This document shows, one piece after another, positions 1 to 8,251 of a stretch of DNA of 64,000 nucleotides. The stretch is from Treponema sp. Lineage in GTDB: Bacteria > Spirochaetota > Spirochaetia > Treponematales > Treponemataceae. Position 1 is the stretch's first letter. Every line of letters starts with the position of its first letter. The notes beneath the pieces were generated by a model. The model saw only the letters and a list, made by a program, of their open reading frames with translations. It had not been told where the DNA came from and searched no databases. A program made the position numbers and the translations under genes. Location of the stretch: assembly GCA_017551705.1 (NCBI GenBank), contig JAFZLA010000080.1:1-64000 (forward strand). Reading direction: 5' to 3'.

Positions 1-16
1 CAAGAAGCGGCCCCCC

Positions 17-568
17 TCACTTTCCTTCGATAAAATCCTTTGTCGTCATCAATTTTACATGAAGCGGAGCCAGCCCGCTAAGCGTAAGCTCTGTGGCGGC
101 GGCCTTTTCCTTGTCCAGTCCGCTCGTCGCGTCGGTAAGGTAAACGGTGTAAACGCCCGCGTCAATCAATTCAAACACGGTGGCAAGAACGCAGCAGTCG
201 TCGACGACGCCGCTGACCACAACGCGCCCCGCAGCCAGGCACGCCTCGCGGACTTGCGGTATCGACAGCGACGAGTACTTTGATTTTTGGTAAACGGGAA
301 AGCGGCTTGCAAGCGCGGCGATTTGGGGCAAAAGCTCGTTGGCGTTTTTGTCGTCGTTGATTTTTTTGTATTTTTCGTTGTAGTCCTTCCAGACGCCGCG
401 CGGGTTTGGGTCTGCGATGAATTTTGTTATTATCGCCGATTCGGCGGCGCCTGAGTCAACCGCGCGCAAAATGTTTTGCGCCGCGCCTTCGGTGTCGCAA
501 CATTCCCATTCTCCGCCTTTTGCGTAAACATTTTGCATGTCGATTATCAACAACAAGTCGCCTTTCAT
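17..568 (-). CDS. Isochorismatase-like cysteine hydrolase
   Basis: Predicted soluble amidohydrolase of the isochorismatase/nicotinamidase superfamily, 183 residues, the usual single-domain size. The catalytic triad is visible: Asp10 in LLIIDMQN, Lys95 in QKSKYSS and Cys126 in DDCCVLAT. The ATG follows a strong GGAGG site. It begins 13 nt after the stop of the upstream helicase gene, so the two are probably cotranscribed. The family covers nicotinamidase, isochorismatase, ureidoacrylate and other amidases. Nothing seen here fixes the substrate; a nicotinamidase role in NAD salvage is only one possibility. Confidence 0.85.
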   Translation of the reverse strand: MKGDLLLIIDMQNVYAKGGEWECCDTEGAAQNILRAVDSGAAESAIITKFIADPNPRGVWKDYNEKYKKINDDKNANELLPQIAALASRFPVYQKSKYSSLSIPQVREACLAAGRVVVSGVVDDCCVLATVFELIDAGVYTVYLTDATSGLDKEKAAATELTLSGLAPLHVKLMTTKDFIEGK

Positions 569-581
569 TTTTTGTCCTCCA

Positions 582-2891
582 TCAGTCGCGAACGACCATA
601 AGTTGCGCCGCCTGATATTTTGGCAAGAACTTTTTTGTTCCGCCGCTTTGGAACTGAACTTCTATCACGTATTCGCCGTCCTTGACGCTGGCCTTGGCGA
701 TTTGGCCGTAGCCGTAGTCGTCGTGGTATACGGTTTGGCCAAGCGGATATTTTTTTGCCAGCGGGTGGTTGACTTTGGGAGCGGCCTTTTGCGGGGCGGC
801 TCGCGTTCCCTCGTATTGCGGCGTGTCGTCGTAATACTCGTCGCTAAAATCGCCGTCGCCGTATTCTTCGTCGCCGTCGTCGTCATAATCGTCGCGGGCT
901 TCCATCGCGCGGGCGTAGCGGGGCGGAACGTTCCCCAATACCCTAAAGACGTCGGCGCCGGCTTCTTGCAAAAAGACGCTTGGCTCCATAAACTCCGTTC
1001 GTCCGTAAAGGCGGCGGGTGGCGCAGCTGGTGATGTAAAGCTCGTCCTTGGCCCGCGTTATGCCAACGTAAAAAAGCCTGCGCTCTTCTTCCAACTCGGC
1101 GCCGCTTTTGTCGCCGCGCGGAAAAATTCCTTGTTCCAAACCCGTGATGATGACGCGGTTAAATTCCAAGCCCTTTGTGTTGTGCAGCGTGATCAGAGTG
1201 ACGCGGTCCAGGCTTTCTTCCTCTTGGCTTGCGAGCGTTCGGTCCAATTCGATTGAATCCAAAAATTCCAAAAGGCCGTCCATGTTGAGCGGGTAGAGGC
1301 TTGCGTTGTTGGCAAGCTCCTGCATGTTGGCCACGCGCTGGGTTCCGCTGATTTCGTCGTCGGCCGCGTGGTGCTCTTCCAAGCCGCTTTTTTGCATTAT
1401 CTCTTCGACAAAGGCTCCAAGTTTTTGGCTTGCGTCGCCGTCGGTGATTTTTTTGCAGAGGGAATCGACCAGCGCGCAAAATTGTTCGACCCCTTCGCGC
1501 GCTTTTTTGGAAAGCGTCGGAGCCAGCTCTTTTGCGGCGTCGATTATGTTTTTTGAAAGCGCGGAAGTGTCGCCGCCAGATTGCGCCGCTTTTGCCGCGT
1601 CGATGATTTTGTCTTGCGTGGTGGGGCCAACGCCGCGCGCGGGCTTGTTGACGATTCGGCGGAACGCTATTTCGTCGCGCTGGTTTGCCACAAGCGCCAA
1701 AAAGGCCAGCAAGTCTTTTATTTCTTCGCGCTCGTAAAACTTGAGCGTTCCCACAACTTGGTAAGGAATTTTTTTGTGCAGGAATTCGCTTTCAAAGCCG
1801 AGCGACTGCGCGTTTGTTCTATATAAAATGGCCCAATCGCTGTAGGGCGTTCCTTTCTTTGCTTGCTTTTTAATCAGTTCGGCGCAAAAGGCGGCCTCGT
1901 CTTCTTGGTTGGGCAAAAAAATCAAGTCGGGCTGCTTTCCGTCTCCGCGCTCGGCGGTCAAGGTTTTTCCAAGGCGGCCTTCGTTGTGGCTTACCACTTT
2001 GTCGGCGGCGTTGAGAATGGCGCTTGTTGAGCGGTAGTTGCGCTCCAAGCGTATCAAGTCCGTTCCGGGGAATTCTTTTTGGAAATTTAAAATGTTCTGG
2101 ACTTCGGCGCCGCGAAACTTGTAAATCGACTGGTCGTCGTCGCCAACGACGCAAACATATGTTCCGCTGTCTTCGTCAACGCCGCTCAGCGCCTTAAGGA
2201 ATTGGAATTGAGCCACGTTGGAGTCCTGGTATTCGTCTACCATAATCACGCGGTATCTAAAATGCATTTGCCGCGCGATGTTCGCGTTTTCGGCCAGAAC
2301 TTGGACTGGCAGCATTATCAAGTCGCCAAAGTCAACGTTGCCGGTCGAGCGCAGGCGCTTTTGGTAGGCGGCGTAAACGTCGGGAAAATACGGCTCGCTT
2401 GAAATTTCTCCAAGGCGCAGGCTGTCGGGCGGAAGGCAATAATCTTTGGCCAGCGCTATCGACCGCGCGTAAGAAGCCGCCTCGGATTTTTTTAGGCCCG
2501 GAGTTGATTTTTGGATTAGCGTGACCATGTCGTCGTCGTCGTAATCCGTAAAGTTTTTGTCAACGCCCGCCGCCTCCGCATACAGGCGCAAAAAATACGC
2601 TCCAAAGGAGTGGAAGGTCCGTATTTGGCTTAGCTCCGACTGCGGCTCCATTGCGGCGGCTCTCTCGCGCATTTCGTTTGCCGCTTTTTTGGTAAAGGTC
2701 ACGGCAAGGATCGAGCGCGGGTCCACGCCCTTGTTCGCGATGAGCCATGCGATTTTTGTCGTAATCACGCGCGTCTTTCCGCTTCCCGCTCCCGCCAAAA
2801 TCAACAGCGACTTTCCGTCATGCTCCACCGCCGCCTTTTGTTCAGGATTTAAGAGAGAAAGATATTTTTGCAATTCTGGGGATTCGGACAT
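582..2891 (-). CDS. pcrA: UvrD/PcrA-type superfamily 1 DNA helicase
   Basis: ATP-dependent 3'-5' DNA helicase used in repair and replication restart. Residues 33-41 are the Walker A motif (AGAGSGKTR), DEYQDSN is motif II, and GDDDQSIYKFRGA and VTLITLHNTKGLEF are later SF1 motifs. At 769 residues it has the normal PcrA/UvrD length. The tail holds a very acidic Asp/Glu/Tyr-rich linker followed by a PcrA-like C-terminal domain (HDDYGYGQI). No Shine-Dalgarno is seen. A TACCAT -10-like hexamer lies 7 nt before the ATG, which suggests a leaderless transcript. RecG and Rep-type alternatives fit less well than PcrA. Confidence 0.95.
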   Translation of the reverse strand: MSESPELQKYLSLLNPEQKAAVEHDGKSLLILAGAGSGKTRVITTKIAWLIANKGVDPRSILAVTFTKKAANEMRERAAAMEPQSELSQIRTFHSFGAYFLRLYAEAAGVDKNFTDYDDDDMVTLIQKSTPGLKKSEAASYARSIALAKDYCLPPDSLRLGEISSEPYFPDVYAAYQKRLRSTGNVDFGDLIMLPVQVLAENANIARQMHFRYRVIMVDEYQDSNVAQFQFLKALSGVDEDSGTYVCVVGDDDQSIYKFRGAEVQNILNFQKEFPGTDLIRLERNYRSTSAILNAADKVVSHNEGRLGKTLTAERGDGKQPDLIFLPNQEDEAAFCAELIKKQAKKGTPYSDWAILYRTNAQSLGFESEFLHKKIPYQVVGTLKFYEREEIKDLLAFLALVANQRDEIAFRRIVNKPARGVGPTTQDKIIDAAKAAQSGGDTSALSKNIIDAAKELAPTLSKKAREGVEQFCALVDSLCKKITDGDASQKLGAFVEEIMQKSGLEEHHAADDEISGTQRVANMQELANNASLYPLNMDGLLEFLDSIELDRTLASQEEESLDRVTLITLHNTKGLEFNRVIITGLEQGIFPRGDKSGAELEEERRLFYVGITRAKDELYITSCATRRLYGRTEFMEPSVFLQEAGADVFRVLGNVPPRYARAMEARDDYDDDGDEEYGDGDFSDEYYDDTPQYEGTRAAPQKAAPKVNHPLAKKYPLGQTVYHDDYGYGQIAKASVKDGEYVIEVQFQSGGTKKFLPKYQAAQLMVVRD

Positions 2892-2898
2892 TGCGGAT

Positions 2899-2904
2899 AT
2901 GGTA
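2899..2904 (-). promoter_or_regulatory. -10 hexamer (TACCAT) for pcrA, leaderless candidate
   Basis: On the minus strand TACCAT ends 7 nt before the pcrA ATG, putting the expected start of transcription almost on the start codon. No -35 of good quality is visible. This is one of the weaker members of the set described in the findings. Confidence 0.4.
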
Positions 2905-2941
2905 TCACACTTTGCGCGGTTTTGCTAGCGTTCTTTTTAAA

Positions 2942-2975
2942 AACAAAAAACCTTCCGTATTGGTACGAAAGGTTT
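2942..2975 (-). terminator. Intrinsic terminator after tRNA-Asn
   Basis: A 12-bp stem with one mismatch (2948-2959 against 2964-2975, loop TTGG) is followed on the minus strand by a T-rich run. It begins 5 nt beyond the tRNA 3' end. Confidence 0.8.
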
Positions 2976-2979
2976 CAAC

Positions 2980-3052
2980 CGCCCCCTGCTGGGCTTGAAC
3001 CAGCGACACACGGATTAACAGTCCGTTGCTCTACCAGCTGAGCTAAGGGAGC
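2980..3052 (-). tRNA. tRNA-Asn (anticodon GTT)
   Basis: A 73-nt cloverleaf on the minus strand. The acceptor strand GCTCCCT pairs with AGGGGGC, with G as discriminator base. The D-arm region is TAGCTCAGCTGGTAGAGCA, the anticodon stem-loop reads GGACTGTTAATCC, and the T-arm loop is GTTCAAG. The anticodon is GTT, so it decodes Asn codons. CCA is not encoded. It has its own promoter and terminator and is a single-gene unit between divergently placed pcrA and dnaX. Confidence 0.97.
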
Positions 3053-3081
3053 ATTGCAGGGTGTCCTGCGAATGTGAAAGA

Positions 3082-3111
3082 ATTATATCAAAAATCGCGG
3101 AATTATGTCAA
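3082..3111 (-). promoter_or_regulatory. Consensus sigma-70 promoter of tRNA-Asn
   Basis: TTGACA (3106-3111) and TATAAT (3082-3087) on the minus strand are separated by 18 nt, about 30 nt upstream of the tRNA. Both hexamers are perfect. Confidence 0.85.
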
Positions 3112-3143
3112 TACCGCTCGTGTTATTTTTTTTTCAATTAAAA

Positions 3144-3159
3144 AATTGTTGTTTCGAGC
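3144..3159 (+). repeat. 16-bp exact repeat, copy 1
   Basis: AATTGTTGTTTCGAGC recurs exactly at 8280-8295. Both copies are intergenic and in the same orientation. The second copy forms one arm of an inverted repeat. Its nature is unknown. Confidence 0.5.
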
Positions 3160-3203
3160 GGATTTCGCGCGAGCGCGGCCTTTTTGGCCATATTTTTCCC
3201 TTA

Positions 3204-3232
3204 TTGAATTTTTATTGTTTTTGCGCTAGAGT
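3204..3232 (+). promoter_or_regulatory. dnaX promoter, leaderless candidate
   Basis: TTGAAT (3204-3209), a 17-nt spacer, and TAGAGT (3227-3232) preceded by GCGC. Only 6 nt separate the -10 from the ATG at 3239, so transcription should start on the start codon itself. There is no Shine-Dalgarno. Confidence 0.65.
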
Positions 3233-3238
3233 GCTTTT

Positions 3239-4879
3239 ATGGCTTATGAGGTAACGGCGACACGCCGCAGGCCGCAGAAATTTGAGGACTTGATTGGCCA
3301 AGAGTTTGTGGCGGCTACATTAAAAAATTCGATTCAGTCGGGAAAGATTGCCCACGCTTATCTTTTTTCGGGGCCTCGCGGTTGCGGAAAGACTTCCACC
3401 GCGCGCATTTTTGCCAAGGCGCTCAACTGCCAGAACGGCCCCACGCCGTCTCCGTGCGGCGAGTGTTCCGCCTGCAAAGAAATAACAAAGGGCTCCAGCC
3501 TTGACGTGATAGAAATCGACGGCGCCTCAAACACAAGCGTAAACGACGTGCGCCAAATCAAGGACGAAGTTCAGTTTCCGCCCCAGTCAAGCCGCTACAA
3601 AATTTACATCATCGACGAAGTCCATATGCTCTCGACAAGCGCCTTCAACGCCTTGCTCAAGACAATCGAAGAGCCGCCCGAATACATCATCTTTATTTTT
3701 GCCACGACCGAATTGCAAAAGGTTCCGGCCACAATCAAGAGCCGCTGCCAGCAGTTCAACTTTAGGCTTGTTCCGATAGAAAAAATCAAGGAGCAGTTGG
3801 CCGCCGCCGCCGCCGAGATAAACATTCAGGCCGACGACGAGGCGCTTTATTGGATCGCGCGCGAGTCAACCGGCTCTATGCGCGACGCCTACACTTTGTT
3901 TGACCAAGTGGCCGCCTTTAGCGAAAGCCACATCACTTACGAAAAAATTCGCGACAAGCTTGGCCTTGTGGGAACGGACAGGCTCAACGCGCTCTTTGAG
4001 GAATGCGCGGCCGCAAATCCCAGCGGCGCCCAAGACAAGCTCAACGACTTTTTGCAGGCAGGAATTTCAATCGAACAGCTTATAACAAATTCCGCCGACT
4101 ACTTGCGATCGCTCTTGTTGATAAAGAACGGAATCGCAAAAGAGTCGCTTTTGGGCCAAGACCCCGCGCGCTTTAGCAAGACGGTTTTGGATTCTTGGAA
4201 CGTCACGCAAATCGAGCGCGCGCTTTCGATTTTCCTAAACTTGTATCGCGACATACGATATTCGCTTTCGCCGCGCTACGAAATTGATTTGGCCTTTAGC
4301 CGCTTGTGCTGGCTAAAAGAATACGTCTCTCCGTCCGAGGTTAAGGTTGCTATTGACCAAGCGCGCTCGCTTTTGGCAAGCGCTCCTGCGGCAAACGCCG
4401 GCGGGGGAACGGGGCAGGCCCCATACGGAGGGACCCCATCGGGTTTTAGCGACGGCGCGGAAACGGGCTTTAGTGGCGCGCCTAAAGAATTCCACTTTGC
4501 CTCGTTGGAACAATCCGCTCCGCAGCAAGTCACGCAAATGCCGCAAGACGCGGACCTTATAAAGGACGCGTTGATTTCTTCGCTTTCGTTGGAAGACGAA
4601 TCGTTGGCCTCGCTTTTAAAGAACACTGGCGAATGGACTTTTGACGGACAGAAAATTTGCGCCCAGATTTCTGACGCTTTCCAAAAGACTAGGATCGAGT
4701 CAAAGGTCGCGTCGATCAAGGCGCGGGCCAAGCAGTTGTGGGGCAGGGACGTTTTGTTTGAAGTTTTGGTTTGCGCCGAGCAAGCGCCAGTTGAGGAGCG
4801 CGTTCAAATTCCTGCGGAAGTTGAGACGCTTGTAAAAGTTTTTAAGGGCGAAATCGTTGGAGGTAGAGCGGCGCGATGA
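3239..4879 (+). CDS. dnaX: DNA polymerase III subunit gamma/tau
   Basis: Clamp-loader ATPase of the replicative polymerase, 546 residues. Residues 45-52 hold the Walker A motif (GPRGCGKT). Cys64, 73, 76 and 79 form the zinc module, IIDEVHML is Walker B, and SRCQQF is the SRC sensor motif. The C-terminal third is Gly/Ala-rich linker followed by a poorly conserved domain. It heads a dnaX-(small ORF)-ybaB-recR-ybaK operon, the classic arrangement. The ATG lacks a Shine-Dalgarno but has a promoter ending 6 nt before it. No slippery A-run suggestive of programmed frameshifting was noticed. Confidence 0.96.
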   Translation: MAYEVTATRRRPQKFEDLIGQEFVAATLKNSIQSGKIAHAYLFSGPRGCGKTSTARIFAKALNCQNGPTPSPCGECSACKEITKGSSLDVIEIDGASNTSVNDVRQIKDEVQFPPQSSRYKIYIIDEVHMLSTSAFNALLKTIEEPPEYIIFIFATTELQKVPATIKSRCQQFNFRLVPIEKIKEQLAAAAAEINIQADDEALYWIARESTGSMRDAYTLFDQVAAFSESHITYEKIRDKLGLVGTDRLNALFEECAAANPSGAQDKLNDFLQAGISIEQLITNSADYLRSLLLIKNGIAKESLLGQDPARFSKTVLDSWNVTQIERALSIFLNLYRDIRYSLSPRYEIDLAFSRLCWLKEYVSPSEVKVAIDQARSLLASAPAANAGGGTGQAPYGGTPSGFSDGAETGFSGAPKEFHFASLEQSAPQQVTQMPQDADLIKDALISSLSLEDESLASLLKNTGEWTFDGQKICAQISDAFQKTRIESKVASIKARAKQLWGRDVLFEVLVCAEQAPVEERVQIPAEVETLVKVFKGEIVGGRAAR

Positions 4880-4980
4880 TTGAAGGCAAGCCCTTGATTG
4901 TTGGACGCCGCATAAGCCGCAACATTCGCGCTCGCAGCCAAGCTCGCGCGAACAGCGGTATTGCAGGAGGTAATTTTTAA
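4876..4980 (+). CDS. Possible 34-codon small ORF between dnaX and ybaB
   Basis: An ATG overlaps the dnaX stop as ATGA, and the frame ends in a TAA that overlaps the ybaB ATG as TAATG, so it tiles the gap exactly. The predicted peptide is short and very basic (GRRISRNIRARSQARANSG in its middle). GGAGGT lies 12 nt upstream, which is far for a ribosome site. Against it being a real gene, the middle of the ORF is a 42-bp sequence repeated in noncoding DNA at 50903-50944. It may instead be a repeat that happens to be open, or a translational coupling device. Function unknown. Confidence 0.3.
   Translation: MIEGKPLIVGRRISRNIRARSQARANSGIAGGNF
4917..4958 (+). repeat. 42-bp dispersed repeat, copy 1
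   Basis: 38 of 42 positions match 50903-50944 in the same orientation. It contains the direct repeat GCTCGC-AGCCAA-GCTCGC. Here it lies in the dnaX-ybaB gap. Confidence 0.75.
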
Positions 4981-5282
4981 TGAATCCATTTGAATTTTTA
5001 AAAGACATTGACGCGATGAAAAAGAATTTGGCCAACGTCCAAACCGAGCTTGCGCAAATCACCGCGACAGGCTCTTCGGGCGGAAACATCGTCAACGTCA
5101 CCCTCAACGGAAAGTTCGAAATGACAAACCTTCATCTTGACCCCTTGTGCGTTGACCCACGCGACATAAAAATGTTGGAAGATTTGATCGTCGCCGCGCA
5201 CCACGACGCGATGGCAAAAATCCAAGACGAAATCAAAAATAAATTCGGCCCCATGCTCGGCGGCTTGCAAGGCCTTGTATGA
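4980..5282 (+). CDS. ybaB: YbaB/EbfC nucleoid-associated protein
   Basis: Small DNA-binding dimer of the YbaB/EbfC family, 100 residues, the family's normal length. The N-terminal helix (FEFLKDIDAMKKNLANVQTE) and the VNVTLNGKFEMTNLHLDP strand region are typical. EbfC of Borrelia, a spirochete member of the family, binds DNA. The start has a strong AGGAGG site. It overlaps recR by 4 nt and follows dnaX, the usual context; the family is linked to chromosome organisation and recombination. Confidence 0.93.
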   Translation: MNPFEFLKDIDAMKKNLANVQTELAQITATGSSGGNIVNVTLNGKFEMTNLHLDPLCVDPRDIKMLEDLIVAAHHDAMAKIQDEIKNKFGPMLGGLQGLV

Positions 5283-5869
5283 ACGCGATTGACGAACTGA
5301 CGGAAAGTTTTTCGCGCCTGCCCGGAATCGGAAAAAAGAGCGCGGGCCGCATAGCAAACTTTTTGCTCAAGGCCGACTCAACTTACGTTGAGCGCTTTGC
5401 CTCGCAAATGGCCACGCTGCAGCAAAAAATTCATCCCTGCACGATTTGCGGCAACTGGACCGAAAAAGACCCTTGCCCGATTTGCTCGGACAATTTGCGC
5501 GACAGAAGCGTGATTTGCGTAGTCGAGCAGCCGCAAGACGTAATGACAATCGAATCCTTCCACGAGTTCAACGGCCTCTTTCATGTTCTTGGCGGCGTGA
5601 TTAGCCCGGTTGACGGAATAGGCCCCGACCAGTTGAGCGTGGCCCCGCTAATCAAGCGCGCGCAGGAAGGCGAGGTGGCCGAAATAATCATCGCCACAAA
5701 CCCCACCGTTGACGGCGACGTGACGGCGCTTTACTTGCAGCGCCTGCTTTCCGCGCAGACAAAGGCAAAAATCACCCGGCTAGCGAGCGGCCTCCCCGTA
5801 GGCGGCGACTTGGAGTACGCCGACAAATTGACGTTTGCCCGTTCCTTTAGGGGCAGGACGGAACTGTAG
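5279..5869 (+). CDS. recR: Recombination mediator RecR
   Basis: RecR helps load RecA at gaps with RecF/RecO. It has 196 residues, normal length. An N-terminal helix-hairpin-helix (RLPGIGKKSAGRIA) is followed by a four-Cys zinc finger (CTICGNWTEKDPCPIC) and a TOPRIM domain (VCVVEQ through ATNPTVDGDVTALYL). The C-terminal Walker-like segment RLASGLPVGGDLEYAD is present. ATG overlaps the ybaB stop. Confidence 0.97.
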   Translation: MNAIDELTESFSRLPGIGKKSAGRIANFLLKADSTYVERFASQMATLQQKIHPCTICGNWTEKDPCPICSDNLRDRSVICVVEQPQDVMTIESFHEFNGLFHVLGGVISPVDGIGPDQLSVAPLIKRAQEGEVAEIIIATNPTVDGDVTALYLQRLLSAQTKAKITRLASGLPVGGDLEYADKLTFARSFRGRTEL

Positions 5870-5878
5870 GAGACTGTG

Positions 5879-6385
5879 ATGGCAAAGAAGAGCGGCGGCG
5901 CTAAGACAAACGCGATGCGCATTTTGGACAAGCTTGGAATCGAATACGAAACCGCCGCCTACGACGATGACGGCGAGCACAAATTGGAAAAGGGCGCGGC
6001 GGGCATGACCGCCCAAAAAATCGGCGTCGACCCTGCCACAGTCTTTAAGACAATTGTGATGCGAAACGAGTCCAAAGAAATTTTTGTCTTCCTTCAAAAC
6101 GCCTTGCACGAAATAAACTTAAAGAAAGCCCGAGCGGCAAGCGGCTCAAAAGAAATCGCGCCCGTCAAGCCTGACGAACTTTTGGCGCTTACCGGATACA
6201 TTCGCGGCGGCTGCTCACCTCTTGGAATGAAAAAGCAGTTCAAAACCTTCATCGACAATAGCGCCCTGGAATGCCCAAAAATCCACATCAGCGCCGGAGT
6301 CCGCGGCTTGCAGCTGTGCCTGGCTCCGCAAGATTTGGCAAAAGCCTGCGCCGCCGAATTCTGCGACCTTCTTTTGGAGAAATAG
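5879..6385 (+). CDS. ybaK: YbaK/EbsC-family aminoacyl-tRNA deacylase
   Basis: Probable Cys-tRNA(Pro) deacylase that clears mischarged tRNA. The YbaK fold is recognised from GVDPATVFKTIVMR, with the family's conserved Lys, and from GYIRGGCSPLGMKKQFKTFID. About 168 residues, as expected. The ATG at 5879 sits 5 nt after GGAG; an in-frame GTG at 5876 is too close to that site. It is the last gene of the dnaX operon, 9 nt after recR. ProX-type deacylases are related, but the sequence resembles YbaK more. Confidence 0.9.
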   Translation: MAKKSGGAKTNAMRILDKLGIEYETAAYDDDGEHKLEKGAAGMTAQKIGVDPATVFKTIVMRNESKEIFVFLQNALHEINLKKARAASGSKEIAPVKPDELLALTGYIRGGCSPLGMKKQFKTFIDNSALECPKIHISAGVRGLQLCLAPQDLAKACAAEFCDLLLEK

Positions 6386-6419
6386 AATTTTTCTATGGCC
6401 AGCTAGAAAGAAAATCTGC

Positions 6420-6448
6420 TTGATTCAACATACCATAATCATTAAAAT
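6420..6448 (+). promoter_or_regulatory. rel promoter, leaderless candidate
   Basis: TTGATT (6420-6425), 17-nt spacer, TAAAAT (6443-6448). The ATG is 8 nt further on, and no Shine-Dalgarno is present. Confidence 0.65.
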
Positions 6449-6456
6449 ACTTTTCA

Positions 6457-8250
6457 ATGACGCAAGAGGAATTTGTTTCCAACAACGAAATTACAGATCC
6501 CAACGTTCTCATAAGCGAGTTTTTTGAGCTCTTTCCTGACTACAAAAAGGATGAGCGCAAAATTGTGTCCGCGTGGGAATTTTTGCTCAAAAAAACAGAG
6601 GGCATGAAGCGCTCTTGCGGAAAACCTTACTGCTTGCACCCGATGCGCGTCGCCGCCATTTTGGCCCGCAACAAGTTGGACGCTGACTCAATCGTCGGCG
6701 GATTTTTTCACAACCTTTTGAGCGTTCCAACCGTTCAGCTTGAAGAAATAAAAGACGGCTGGGGAGACGCGGTGGCCACGATAATCCAAGGAACCGCGCG
6801 CATAACGAACTTGCAAATTTCAAGCAAGACCTTGCAGCAGGCCGACTCAATCCGCAAAATGCTTTTCGCCATGGTTGACGACGTGCGCGTGATTATGGTA
6901 AAGCTGGCCGACCGCTTGGACCGAATCCGAAACCTCAAGGGCTATGACAACAAGACCCAGCGCGCGGTTGCCGCCGAAGTGATTGACATTTGGGCGCCGC
7001 TTGCCGACCGCCTTGGAATGAAGGGCGAAAAAAACGAGCTGGAGGACCTTAGCCTAAAGTATTCCAATCCCGACGTCTTTCAGCAAATCAAGGCGATTGT
7101 CTCGGCCAAAAAAGACGAGCGCTCCAACTACTTGGAAAGCGCCGTTCAAAAAATCAGCGGCGCGGCGGCCAAGGCCGGAATAAAAGTTTCGGTCAAAAGC
7201 CGCGCCAAGCACTTTTATTCAATCTACCAAAAGATGCGCAAGCGCAACAAAGAGGCAAGCGAGTTGTTCGACTTGTTTGCGCTGCGCATTTTGTGCGACA
7301 CCGTTCCCGAATGCTACACGCTGGTTGGTTTGGCGCACTCTTTGTGGAAGCCGCTTGACGGCCGCTTTAAGGATTACATCGCGATGCCCAAGGCCAACGG
7401 CTACCAGTCCTTGCACACGACAGTTTTGTGCGAAGACAAGCCGCTTGAAATTCAAATCCGCACGCGCGAGATGGACAACGTGGCGCAGCACGGCGTTGCC
7501 AGCCACTGGCTTTACAAGAAAGGCAGCACTCATGACTCTGTTGATCTAAAAGGACTTCCTATCTTTAACCAACTGCGCGAGTTGCGGGAAAAGCATGTTG
7601 ACGATGAAAGCTTTTTTAGCGAATTTAAGAACGAACTGTTGGCCGACGAGATTGTCGTGTTCACTCCCAAGGGCGACGTCATACAGTTGCCTGTAGGCTC
7701 GAGCGCGATTGACTTCGCGTATCAGATTCACTCCGGAATCGGAGAAAAAATTGTTGGCGCCAAGGCCGACGGAAAAATCATTCCGCTAAGCCAGCCGCTC
7801 CAAAACACGCAAATTATAGAAATTCTCACAAACCCCAAGTCGCATCCGGTTGAAGGCTGGCTCAAGTGGACCAAGACTTCAAAGGCGCGCCAAAAAATCC
7901 GCGCCTGGCTTACCGCCAACGACCAAGGCTTTGTTGACAAGGGCGCGCAAAAGCAAGCCGAAGCCAACGAGCGCCAAGCCGCCGCCAACAAGGCCCGGCA
8001 GCCCCACAAAAAAGGAACCGCCCCCCAAGCGGGCGCTGCTGTCCGACATTCGGGCAAGGTGCGCGTCGAGAACGACAAAAATTATATGGTCACTTTTGCC
8101 AAGTGCTGCAATCCGACATATCCCCAGCCCATCGCGGGCTACGTCTCCCGCTCGCGCGGCGTTACAATCCACCGCGTTGACTGCTCAATCTTTTTGCGCA
8201 TCCCCGACTTGGAGCGCCGCATGGTCGACGTTTCGTGGGAAGACCAATAG
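6457..8250 (+). CDS. rel: Rel/SpoT-family ppGpp synthetase with degenerate hydrolase domain
   Basis: Stringent-response enzyme that makes (p)ppGpp from GTP/GDP and ATP, 597 residues. The order is hydrolase-like HD domain (about 50-190), synthetase (about 230-370, with RAKHFYSIY, RFKDYIA, NGYQSLHT and EIQIRT), TGS (about 400-460) and a Cys-rich C-terminal zinc-type segment (FAKCCNP). The C-terminal ACT domain of full-length Rel (about 730 residues) is missing. First His is kept (His61), but the HD pair is His85-Asn86, the following ED is lost (LLSVP), and the usual RLHN is RLDR. The hydrolase is therefore probably inactive, while the synthetase carries the RxKD form typical of bifunctional Rel. 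It has its own promoter and follows ybaK. Confidence 0.92.
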   Translation: MTQEEFVSNNEITDPNVLISEFFELFPDYKKDERKIVSAWEFLLKKTEGMKRSCGKPYCLHPMRVAAILARNKLDADSIVGGFFHNLLSVPTVQLEEIKDGWGDAVATIIQGTARITNLQISSKTLQQADSIRKMLFAMVDDVRVIMVKLADRLDRIRNLKGYDNKTQRAVAAEVIDIWAPLADRLGMKGEKNELEDLSLKYSNPDVFQQIKAIVSAKKDERSNYLESAVQKISGAAAKAGIKVSVKSRAKHFYSIYQKMRKRNKEASELFDLFALRILCDTVPECYTLVGLAHSLWKPLDGRFKDYIAMPKANGYQSLHTTVLCEDKPLEIQIRTREMDNVAQHGVASHWLYKKGSTHDSVDLKGLPIFNQLRELREKHVDDESFFSEFKNELLADEIVVFTPKGDVIQLPVGSSAIDFAYQIHSGIGEKIVGAKADGKIIPLSQPLQNTQIIEILTNPKSHPVEGWLKWTKTSKARQKIRAWLTANDQGFVDKGAQKQAEANERQAAANKARQPHKKGTAPQAGAAVRHSGKVRVENDKNYMVTFAKCCNPTYPQPIAGYVSRSRGVTIHRVDCSIFLRIPDLERRMVDVSWEDQ

Positions 8251-8251
8251 G

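Noticed and set aside
3239-4879. Programmed frameshift in dnaX
   Set aside because: No A-AAA-AAG type slippery run with a downstream hairpin was found in the C-terminal third.
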